A stretch of 64,000 nucleotides of DNA from Liolophura sinensis (Eukaryota > Mollusca > Polyplacophora > Chitonida > Chitonidae): contig NC_088307.1 in assembly GCF_032854445.1 (NCBI RefSeq), forward strand, positions 21,028,017 through 21,092,016, in the 5' to 3' direction. Both the position numbers and the translations under genes were made by a program. The notes beneath the pieces are model-generated. The model ran no database searches. It was not told the origin of the DNA and was given only the letters and a program-made list of their open reading frames with translations. Shown in pieces: positions 21,768 to 31,900 of this stretch; positions within the stretch are counted from its first letter, which is position 1, and each line of letters begins with the position of its first letter.

Positions 21768-24372
21768 TCACGACACTGTTAATCCCCTATGCAAGGGAAC
21801 CGGTTACGATAAATAGCTCCTGCACATTGCCACGGGTGTGTATTTTAATGAAATGTACTGTGTTTCATACCTCTCCATATCTTACTACCTCGATCCGAAA
21901 ACTGATCGGAAAGACTTTCCAAATGGAAACTTACAAGACCGCCATCGTTATCCTGTCATATACTTGCATTCTGAAATTGTTTTCTTGGTTACAATCAAAG
22001 CAAGAATGAGGGGCCTGTATTTGTACTTGACTTGGAAAAAATTTACAGACTACGAGTTTGACATTTGAATTAGGTTTCATTTTTAGACGGTTTTCTCTGC
22101 ATCGTTCAAAAATATTGATTCTTTCTCTCTTACATCTTACCAGTTTTATTTGCTATTTATATATTATTTCACACATATTCATTTAGGAAATTAATTGTGC
22201 AATGAGTTATTTTGGAAAGGGGTCTTGAGATTATCGACCATTGTATGGTTGCTTTATTAAGGAAACTACTATTTGATTGGATATTTTGATGCTTATTAAT
22301 ATTCATCAGTTATCGAGTCTGGTCGATAGGTTACTTCTGTCATTTGGTTCAAGGCAGTAAACATAGCTCATAAAATGGAAATGGGACTTTGGGGAGACCG
22401 TGACGTTCATTGACACCATGCAGTGGGTGTTCAAACGTAGCGCATAACGATAACATTAACTACTTTCGGTAGGCCCTTAAAACATTTTCACCTCAGTTGG
22501 GGATGTATTTTCTTTCAATCCAACAGGACTATATGAATTTTGAAGAGTGGATCAACTTTGATGAGCCGTTGGCCAGAGGCTTCGGTGTCTGTTAGAATAG
22601 TTGTTACTCTGTAAACCAACCTGTTACTCAGGAACACAAAGGTTTGCCCACTGAGTTGAATCGCAACAGTGAATAACCAACCCAAAACATCTTCATCGCC
22701 AGATTAATTTATCAGAGGAAAAAGCTACACCATGCTTCCCAGCGACATACGAGTGGTCACTCTGGTAAGTCAGATACTTCACCTAACGCCTCTGTATGTT
22801 AAGCATTTCTGATATTAACTTTATTCGATCAGAGATTCGTAAACCCAAAATAAATTAATAGTTAAACTAATAAATTAACATTTAATTAATAGAGAATTTA
22901 AGATTTTAATAGCCTATAGCCTAAGACGTCCTTATCCACAAACAGGTTGCTAAATACTACGGAACAAAACTACTACGCACATTTCTTACAGATATATACG
23001 AAATGTTCATGGAAGTCCTTTGTGTTGAGCTAAAGCTAATCTTTAATCGTTAATCTTTATACTTGTTACGCTGCATAGCCAGGGGTCACAATCAAACATT
23101 GAAATAATCAAACATCGCATTTAACAGCTTAAATCTGCAAGGCTCGTACATTAAAACTTCCTGATGAAATAAGAGTATAAATTCTAGTAAAAGCTTTTAG
23201 AAACATCTGATATCATGCTTTAGATTATAATAGAGATGATGAATTCTAGTGTAAAATTACCAATTGAGGGATATAGCCCTTTTGTGCTCACAATACACCT
23301 ACGCATACTCCAGATAGGCTGTTACTTTAAATGTAAGAAAGAAAATCAACTTAGATATACTTAACTCTAGACAGTTTCAACTAGTTTGGGCTTAAGTAGG
23401 TGTAAGACGGGCAGGAATCCTTCATTTTACTTTTGCAGCTTCATACTGCTCCACAGCTGTTTGAAATGTGTATAAACGACGCCGTAGGCTGCATTAGTGT
23501 GTCAGACAGGAGGACAAGATGACATCTCATGATAATCCTCCCCATTTCCACCATCCGTACGCTTGTATGTGGCCGGTACAGAGCACAAATAGCATTTCCT
23601 GATGAATGTAATTTCAACTATTTTCGTCTTTGACAATTTCTTTTTTTTTTTTGCCTGATTTTCTACTTAGCACCCTATTTTCTAACGCAGGTTGGCGTTT
23701 ATCGCCAGTTTTATTGGTGGTATCTATTATTTCAAACTTGGACGGGTTGTCAAACCCATCTTGCGTTTGAGAGGCTGTAGCTAAATGTTATCCATCATGG
23801 GCCTTAATGCGTTACCGGACGTTAGATCATAAGTGAAGGTCAAAGGTTACAATTAATGTATCTTTGAAGCTCTTATTTCTCACATTTTTCGGGACTGATT
23901 CACGTTGCAAGTTGAAAATGACAACATGTATAGAAAACATTAATGACCATGTTTTTTGACGTTTTGCAAAGTTTAGAAATTTGAGCTTAAATGTGTTTCC
24001 ACCACCATTTAAATCCGGGGGAAATATAATAACGAATCAAATATATAAAATATATATAAGAAAAAGGTCTTCTTGTGAAAAGATATCCGTTTGCGACCAA
24101 AACCACAAACGTTTCAAGACGTAACAGTCCTTTTTTATATAAATACAGGCACGACGTGTTCATTCTTATTCTGTTTATATCAAGCCCCTCGTAAATACAA
24201 GGGAAATTGGTGATTGCAGGACAGAAGCAGATTAGGGTTAGAGTTGATGTGGTTGGAATTAACAGCTTAACGTTTTATGGTTTATACGTAATTTGTATCC
24301 GTTTTGAACGATGAAATCAATGGCAGTACTGATGTTTCGTCAACAGAACTGTATATACTTTATAATAAATAT
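21768..24372. other. Intergenic, no recognised gene
   Basis: 2.6 kb without domain-bearing frames. Two overlapping + frames near 21827-22068 have no recognisable domain. Confidence 0.5.
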
Positions 24373-24643
24373 TGGCTTCTGTGGCTCAGTTGGTTAGCGC
24401 GCTGGCGCAGCTTGATGACCCAGCAATCTCTCCAATGCGGTCGCTGTGAGCTCAAGTCCAGTTCATGCTGGCTTCCTCCCCGGCCGTACGTGGGAAGGTC
24501 TCTCAGCAACCTGCGGATGGTCGTGGGTATCCCTCGGGCTCTGTCCGGTTTCCATCCACCATAATGCTGGCCGCCGTCGTATAAGTGAAATATTCTTTAG
24601 TACGGCATAAAACACCAATCAAACAAATAAATAAATAAATAAA
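24373..24643 (+). mobile_element. SINE family A, near full length
   Basis: The head CTTCTGTGGCTCAGTTGGTT and B box GAGCTCAAGTCC are followed by the complete body and the tail GTATAAGTGAAATATTCTTT with (AAAT)n. Target duplication is unclear because both edges are AAATA-rich. Confidence 0.95.
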
Positions 24644-25145
24644 TACAAGCAACAGTGCAAATGGCAGTTTATAATTTAATTTCACTTGAACTGCAGGAAC
24701 ACCTAAAATACAATCTTTAAATGCGAAAACGTAAGTGTTTGTGTAGTAGTACACGATCGATACAGAAAGAGTAGGGCGGTAGCTCCGAAGAAAGACAATG
24801 TATTGATTTCTTATTTATCAATACTTCATCATTAGCCTCGTGATATTTTCAAGAATTACAAAGTCGGTCAAAACAATAATAACCTTATTATACTTCCACG
24901 GAGGCCTGTCAAACGTCATTTACACAAGACCATATCCCTTTGTTGGCTTTGATATAGTTATACAGTTGGGCGTTTTCACCTTCCATAGCCAAAGCAACAA
25001 TAACAACCAAGTTCTAACGTTTGGCATTGTCTAGAATTTTGCAATTGTTTGGCAGACACGGGTCAAGCCTGCTTTACCTACATTCCTGGAGAGAGATTGC
25101 TAAATCAAAGATGCCCTTTACACGCTGGAATTGATCACAATTAAA

Positions 25146-25290
25146 GTCTGGCAGAAACCTGCGAATCGTTGTGGGCTTCCCACGGGTTCTGCCCTGCTTC
25201 CTTCCACCATAATGCTGGCACCCGTCATAGGTGAAATATTCTTCAGTTCGGCGTAAAATACCAAGTAAATAAAAAAAAAAATGAATAAAT
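25146..25290 (+). mobile_element. SINE family A, 5'-truncated
   Basis: Starts at CTGGCAGAAACCTGCGAATC and runs to GGTGAAATATTCTTC and CGGCGTAAAATACCAA with an A-rich end. Confidence 0.88.
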
Positions 25291-25529
25291 GACCACAGTT
25301 GTACAGGTGATATTCGTTATATTACATGCAGACTGCGCTTTTTTTGCTTTACCAAAGTGTTTAGTTTACAGCCAGGGCATGTATGCTCATGTGGGCTCTC
25401 TGTAGAAAGAACAAAATTGGTTTCGACGCTGTACCAATGCAATGTTAGTTCTACAGGTCCAGTAATCAATCTTTTCATTTTAGTCATACATTATTGGTCA
25501 GGTTTATAGATGGGGAAGTTTGCTCATAG

Positions 25530-27120
25530 ATGAGCAAACCCCTTCCCTTCATCTCTAGATCAAGTCTCCTGACCAAACCTAAAAGCTGGGGAAAGGATTC
25601 TACTGATCCAAATAACTATCGTCCTATTTCCTTAACCAGTTGTGTATGCAAGACTATGGAGAGGATGATTAACGATCGCTTAGTCTGGTTTTTGGAGACT
25701 AATAAGTCGATAAGCGACATTCAATGTGGATTTCGAAAGAATCGCAGTACTGTTGATCACCTTGTTCGTCTAGAATCCTTTATTAAGAACGGTATCGTTA
25801 ATCGTGACCATGTCGTATCTGTCTTTTTTGATCTGGAAAAGGCATATGACACTACTTGGAAATATGGCATTATGAAAGATATGCGTGGATTTGGACTTAG
25901 AGGTCGGCTTCCTGACTTTATTCGTAAATTCTTAGACCATCGTCACTTCCAAGTTCGGGTTGGGGCTGCCCTATCTGACTACTTTGAACAAGATCATGGG
26001 GTTTCTCAAGGCAGCATTTTATCAGTTACTCTCTTTAGCATTAAGATTAATAGCCTTTCCAGAGTTTTATCTCCTAGTATGAATACGCCCCTTTTGTGGA
26101 CGATCTTGGTATCTCTTGTCGAGGCAAAGGTATGCACACTATTGAGAGACAGCCACAGATTTGCCTTAACAAAATCCATGCTTGGGCACTGGAGAACTTA
26201 TTTAAGTTCTCCAAGTCGAAGACTAACTGTGTACACTTTTGTCGGAAGTACTTCCCCCATGAAGACCCAAGGTATTTTTAGATGGGTCCCCCATCAAGGT
26301 TGTGCTGGAGGCAAAATTCCTCGGGGTGATCTTCGATAAGCACCTTACATTTAAATCTCACATTAATTGTCTTAGAGCCAGTTGCCTAAAGGCGCTTGAT
26401 ATTTTGAAGGTTGTCTCTAGTGCTCGATGGGGAGGGGATCAAGAAACCCTACTTCAGCTCTATCGAGCACTGATTCGTTCTAAGCTAGACTATGCCTGCA
26501 GTGTTTATGAAGGTGCGTCACGCTCCCAGTTGAACAAACTCAATACTGTACATCACCAGGCCCTACGGTTGTGCTTAGGTGCTTTCCGTACCTCTCCTGT
26601 GGAGAGTCTGTATGTTGAGGCAAACGAGCCTCCCCTGGAGCTTCGAAGAACTAAACTATCCTTACAATATATCACCAAGCTTAGAGCCAATCCATCCAAC
26701 CCAGCCTTTGATTCTTTCTTCAAAGCATTAATGTAACGTGTCTTCCATCCGGAATTTGAAGACTTATATGCTCAGAAGCCATCCATTGTTCCTCCACTAG
26801 GTGTCCGCATCCAGGAACATGTGCAAGCAGCTGGACATGGGCTGGATACTATCACCCCCATACGCATCCAGGAAGATCCACCGTGGTTATGTCCTGAGCC
26901 TCAGGTTGATACCTCGCTCTCCTCCCTGAAGAAATCTTCCACCAACCCTTTAGTATACCAACAGGAGTTTAGTAATATGTGTTCAAAGTATACGTCAGTT
27001 TGTTGGTTCAGCACCTTCCCTTTCACGGCATCGTCTCCGCTCTTGCATTTTGAGGAGGTGTCGTATCGGTCACACACGTGCTACGCATGGGTATTTGTTG
27101 AAAGGAGAAAATGCTCCTAA
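25530..27120 (+). pseudogene. LINE reverse transcriptase remnant, frameshifted
   Basis: Three successive frames make one protein. 25530 to ~26085 holds the RT fingers and palm: DPNNYRPISLTSCVCKT, FFDLEKAYDTTW, GVSQGSILS. The catalytic FVDD box is at 26093-26104 in the next frame, followed by NCVHF. From 26302 a third frame holds the thumb (FLGVIFDKHLTFKSHI, RSKLDYACSVYEGAS, GAFRTSPVESLYVEANEP). A TAA at 26734 interrupts that frame, which then continues to about 27120. At least two frameshifts and one stop make it non-functional. The thumb motif is characteristic of jockey-type elements in marine invertebrates. Confidence 0.9.
26712..26739 (+). repeat. 28-bp direct repeat, copy 1
   Basis: Begins TTCTTTCTTCAAAGCATTAA and is identical to 27296-27323. 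This copy lies inside the LINE ORF at its premature stop. Confidence 0.95.
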
Positions 27121-27295
27121 ACTACCGTCTGTGTTTGTTATGTGACTTCTGGTGTTCTTTTTTGACTGAATAGTAAATGAATTATCCGTAGTAGATCGAC
27201 TACTTGACGTTTTATTGTCGCGATAAAACTGAAATATTGTTGAAAGCGACGTCAAAACTTTCACTCACTCACTCACTCTTAAAAACTGGGGGCAT

Positions 27296-27323
27296 TTCTT
27301 TCTTCAAAGCATTAATGTAACGT
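27296..27323 (+). repeat. 28-bp direct repeat, copy 2
   Basis: Perfect copy of 26712-26739, located 17 bases beyond the (CACT)n tail of the LINE. Confidence 0.95.
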
Positions 27324-27364
27324 CTGTTTTTTATTCAAGATTATTATTTTGGTAGCTTCAGCAC

Positions 27365-27500
27365 ATGTAAACTACACTAATATGAAAAGATGTGCAGCAC
27401 GGAGAGTAAAATCAGAGCAGCCACGACGGTGTGATAGTTGACAAAAAGCCACACATCGGAGATGAAATACTGCCTCTTGTCAGTTTACCTCACTAAAACA
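27365..27500 (-). repeat. Dispersed repeat family X
   Basis: The reverse complement reads GTGAGGTAAACTGACAAGAG, then CAGTATTTCA and CAACTATCACACCGTCGTGG, ending in GATTTTACTCTCCGTGC. It matches the copies at 15.8, 35.9, 38.5 and 47.5 kb. Confidence 0.75.
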
Positions 27501-28958
27501 CCCCCCTCCAGCAGATTCTGACTTGACACATCTTGATTGTTCCACTCAGTATTGAAAAAATGCCTGTTCCCAGAGGTGAAACCTTCATCATTCAGTAGTT
27601 TTTTGGGGTCAGGTATTACTGGAAGCTTGAAACCACTTATCCAGAGGGCTTCTATCTCCTATCTCTTATTTTCTTTCCAAGATCCAGAATTCTTTACTGC
27701 AAAGAAAAACAAATATCAGAACATTTATTTCCTTACACTATCGTCATGCTTCTGAATTGTGTGACAGGAAACCAAATCATACGTTTTTTTTCCCATCATA
27801 AAAAAAAACTATACGGACAAGCAATTGTAATTTTTAGCACTAGTCACTGGGTTCATTAGTTTTTATGAAAATGCCTGTATCAGTCCACACATTTTAATTT
27901 TAAATGGAAAACATTTTTAGAGAAATCAATGTGTTAAAGCCACTTTTTTTTTACCTTAAAAGCCTTTGACAAAAGTCTACGTTCTGCTCTTCCTATTTTG
28001 TTAAGTCTTAAATTGCAAGTGCTATATTGTCTGGATTCAAGTCACGAAAGGAAGACTTGAATTTGTCCAAGTCAGCGTCAGCTATGGGGCTGTTCTTGTC
28101 CGGGTGACACAACAGAATAGGCCTGCTCTGAATTGCCTCCTGGATACACGACAGCGATTACGACGTAATGCGAACTTAAATATTGAGTCGAGCGACTAGG
28201 AAAGTGAGGCGTCGCTTATTAAAGCATGCTATATGTAGGTTACGTCACCTAGTGACAAATATTATTTAGGCAACTTTTAAAAAAAAACAAGATATCAGCC
28301 GTACAAATTCGCAGAAGTGTCGAGGGGTCTTGAATGTTTTTGTATCTTTTTTTAGCTTAGGAGTTTCCCGAAGCTTTTACTTTGTCCAAACAAAAAAGTT
28401 TGTTGTTGCCTTCGTTATGGCACTTAGTGCACTAAAGAACAAAGGTAAATCCTGCTTGGACAAGTGTCGCCACTTTGGGGGGAAAGGTATCCAAGGGTTC
28501 CGGTTTACAAAAGCTATCGTCTAAAGTGTTTTGTTGTCGATTTAAAAGTTAATGTACCGATTGCTGAAAATTAGGTTTTAAAAGCTTTTATTTATTGATT
28601 GGAGAAGAAATAGGGATATATCTTCATTTCATTTCAGCTTCATTTAATTTTTATTTTCAGGGTAATTTAACTTTTATCATTATTGATTTCAGTCAATGAA
28701 ATTGGTGCATGGTAAACCGGCTAAGTTTCAGACAGGGCTATTGTCTGAACCGGCTTAATCCGTTTTTTTCATGACCGACTTACGGTTGTTGGTTAAATGA
28801 CTCTTAGCCGACTAACAGGTGTGTGATAGCTGCGGAAGTTTTGTGCTACAGGTCCCATATATGTCTTACATCTCAAGGGTTTTTTTTCAACATGTCATAT
28901 AACTGGCAGAGTAAATAAACCAAGCAATAGTTCATAAAAATCCCTTTTTTCATTTCAG
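27501..28958. other. Upstream region of the lectin-type gene; 5' exon not located
   Basis: The missing signal-peptide exon of the downstream gene could lie here or further 5'. The 28330-28524 frame has a hydrophobic N-terminal half, but its possible donors leave phase 1, incompatible with the phase-0 start of the exon at 28959. I do not assign it. Confidence 0.4.
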
Positions 28959-28998
28959 GGTTTTCTGACCATTGTGTGTGTTAACACCAGAACCGAAC
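28959..28998 (+). CDS. Lectin-type gene, small 5' exon (first one found)
   Basis: Acceptor TTTTTTCATTTCAG and donor GAAC|GTAAGT bracket 40 bases reading GFLTIVCVNTRTE plus one base. It starts in phase 0 and ends in phase 1, fitting the next exon. It contributes a cysteine just before the lectin fold. Confidence 0.6.
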
Positions 28999-31900
28999 GT
29001 AAGTACTCTATGACAAAATTCAAGGAATATACAGAAATAAACATAAAATAATTCAGAAGACTGATCCCTTTCTAGTGTTTACTGGACATAACTTAACTGA
29101 TTTTTTAAAGCTTTTTTTATACAATATATACATTTAAGAAAGTAATTTTTCATGCCTATAGCACACTTAGTAAACTCTGCATGTTTTGTGTCGTACACGT
29201 GAACTTAACATACTTCTGAATTCATGTATCTTTCTAATGCAGTTCTGAAGAGCACTTTAACGCTGAGAAAAAAGCCTGTTTCCTATGAAACAGCAGTCTC
29301 GCAGTGCACGCCGGGACATCTCGTTGACTTACGTGAGCCTCGTGGCATCTCTATCACCCATCAGCTAAAGTCACTCTATGACAATGGGTATGTGTTTTTC
29401 TTCAACTGAACCCCGATGGCTTATAGTCTCTGGGGTCATATTGTTTGAAGAGATAGAAGAAAAGGCTATTTTAATAGTGTAAAAGTCCCTGGAAAAAAGA
29501 ATTAAAGTAAAATCTGATCTTTTTCTTAGTCTAAGATAGTTGTCTTAACATGTTCAATGTTCTAAAATATGATTCGTAACATCTTTAATTTCTAATATTT
29601 ACAATGCAGAGTACATCCGTAAAAAGTTCTCATGATTGTGTAAAGTGTTGAATTTCTAACTGCTTAAGATGTTACGAACCTGGAAAAAAGAATTAAAGTA
29701 AAATCTGATCTTTTTCTTAGTCTAAGATAGTTGTCTAACATGTTCAATGTTCTAAAATATGATTCGTAACATCTTTAATTTCTAATATTTACAATGCAGA
29801 GTACATCCGTAAAAAGTTCTCATGATTGTGTAAAGTGTCGAATTTCTAACTGCTTTCTAAATGCTTTCCCTTCCCAAATCACTGACAAAATGCTGAATTT
29901 CACATTATCATAGTTTATATTAACATTTTTGTGGTAAGAGAGCACCAAAAAACTCCAAAATAAATCTTATGGATGAAAGTTTTAGAGTCGAAATTATGTA
30001 ACATTATGTAACGTAACAACTCATTTTTTCATCCCATTTGTGTATCACATTTAATGTCGGAATAAATAGGTCCGTGGATTGAGGCTTAGCAGGCGTCCGA
30101 CTTCGGCTTTCAGTCAGGAGATTTGTCGCGAGCCTATCGAAGGGCGGTGCTGTAAGCCGAATCCCATGTGCACATCAATCCACAATAAAACTATTTTTAA
30201 CAAATCAGTTAAGTATATTATTGAGATCAGTTTTCGGTGGTCATACTATATTCGTTGATTGGTTGATTTATTTATTTAATTATTTATTTATTTATATATT
30301 TGAATATTTGAAAAAATAATAGCATTAATAAAAGTATACATTTCTGCTATAACATGTTAACAGTGAATATCTGGTTACGTTTTTATGCCCAGGGTTCTAC
30401 GTAGCTACCACAGGATATGGACAGGTTTAGTGAGGCAGTCGGGCGATATCTTCCGGTGGTATGACAACGTGACTCAGACAAATCTTACCTTAGACGCGGC
30501 GGCGTATCATGACCCTCCATATAACGACAAACAACTTAACCTCGATTGTGTGACCGTTAAGTACAGTTTGATCTTCGAAGAAGTCATCGTCAAGGAAACT
30601 AATTGTTCGAAAGGGTTTTTCTCGATGTGTCAAATGGAATTAGGTAGGTATTTCTATGTTTATTTCCTTAGATGGGTTGTTTTTTTTTCTCTCCTCATTT
30701 TATCCCCTCCACTCTGCATCTCGAACAACTTCTCTGTGAAGGCTTAAGCAGAATTTTTATCTTTTACCTTGCAACACTGCCTAGCAGAGTAGAGTCTCCT
30801 TGTTAGAACTCATCCTACAGCCGAGGGCTGCAGCTGTTCAGGTCACACGTGCGCTGTTCCGCAACTAGGTGCAAGATTTGCCTCCAAACTGAAGAGTGAA
30901 GCATTGATTGGGTAATACTGACATAGAGACATTTTAAGTCGTTGAAACACGATACTACGCTGTTATTTTGCACATAGTTAAAATATATCAAAATTTGATC
31001 CGCTTTGGAAAGGGTTGAAAACTTTTTTCCCAGTGTCACTACAAACCCCTCTGAAGGTTACAAAGATAACAAAATGCTGACTCCACTTCCAGCAACCATA
31101 GCTCAAAAAATGGTGGTCATCCTAGGTTGATTTTTCGATATGTTGGAGGGAATAATGCAAGCTGCATGCGGTTTCCTCCCACCGTAATGCAGGGCGCCGT
31201 GGTATGAATTAAAGGTTCTTTAGTACGGCTTAAAAGCGAAGTAATTAAATATTTGTGAGAACTCATTCCTTCGTCTTACCGATTAGCCAGCTAAATATAA
31301 GAAATAAAATAGCCAAAGCGTTCAAAAGCTTCGATTTCAAACAATGCATTCTACTTCTAAGAACGAGAACAACACTGTCTCCATCAACAACAATAGTCGT
31401 TTCCTGCACGTCCCGGAGATTCGTACAAATCGATCAAGGGTGACGCGTATTCCTACAGATGTTACAGTGTAAATGAATCCTCTTGACTGATTTGTTTCTA
31501 CAAACTTGTTTTCAGGTGTTAGCTGCGATTATATCAGTTTGGGTAGGATGAAAATTGAACCAGACCAAAACTACGTGTATCAGGATATACCTGCTGTGTC
31601 GACTCGATCTCATTGTGAGTCCATCTGCACTAGCTCGAGCACCGATATCAGTGGCGAATGTTGGATGTTGACCTATCACAGTGACGACCAATTGTGTCGC
31701 TTGATAACTGGACAAGCCATGCCTTATTGGAACGAGACCTGTGATTGGTTCGTTTACGACAGCTCCTGGGAGGCGTGGAGAAGAAACTGCTTCGGTTGGT
31801 AAAATTTTCTATGAATGTGCAGTGATGCAAGGCCAGATTGCCAACTGACACTCATCAACAGTGTTTCAACGTGCATGTGACCACTCTCACATTTCTTTGA

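Larger units (their letters stand above)
25530..27279 (+). mobile_element. 5'-truncated jockey-like non-LTR retrotransposon with (CACT)n tail
   Basis: The copy starts within the RT domain, so the endonuclease and ORF1 are absent. The broken ORF2 remnant extends to about 27.1 kb. It is followed by a short 3' UTR containing GACGTTTTATTGTCGCGATA and a terminal CACTCACTCACTCACT run at 27263-27279. This kind of simple-repeat tail is common for molluscan LINEs. No clean target duplication was seen. Confidence 0.8.

Noticed and set aside
28330-28524. 64-codon frame as signal-peptide exon of the lectin-type gene
   Set aside because: Available donors give phase 1, whereas the exon at 28959 needs phase 0, and the hydrophobic stretch is too far from the start.
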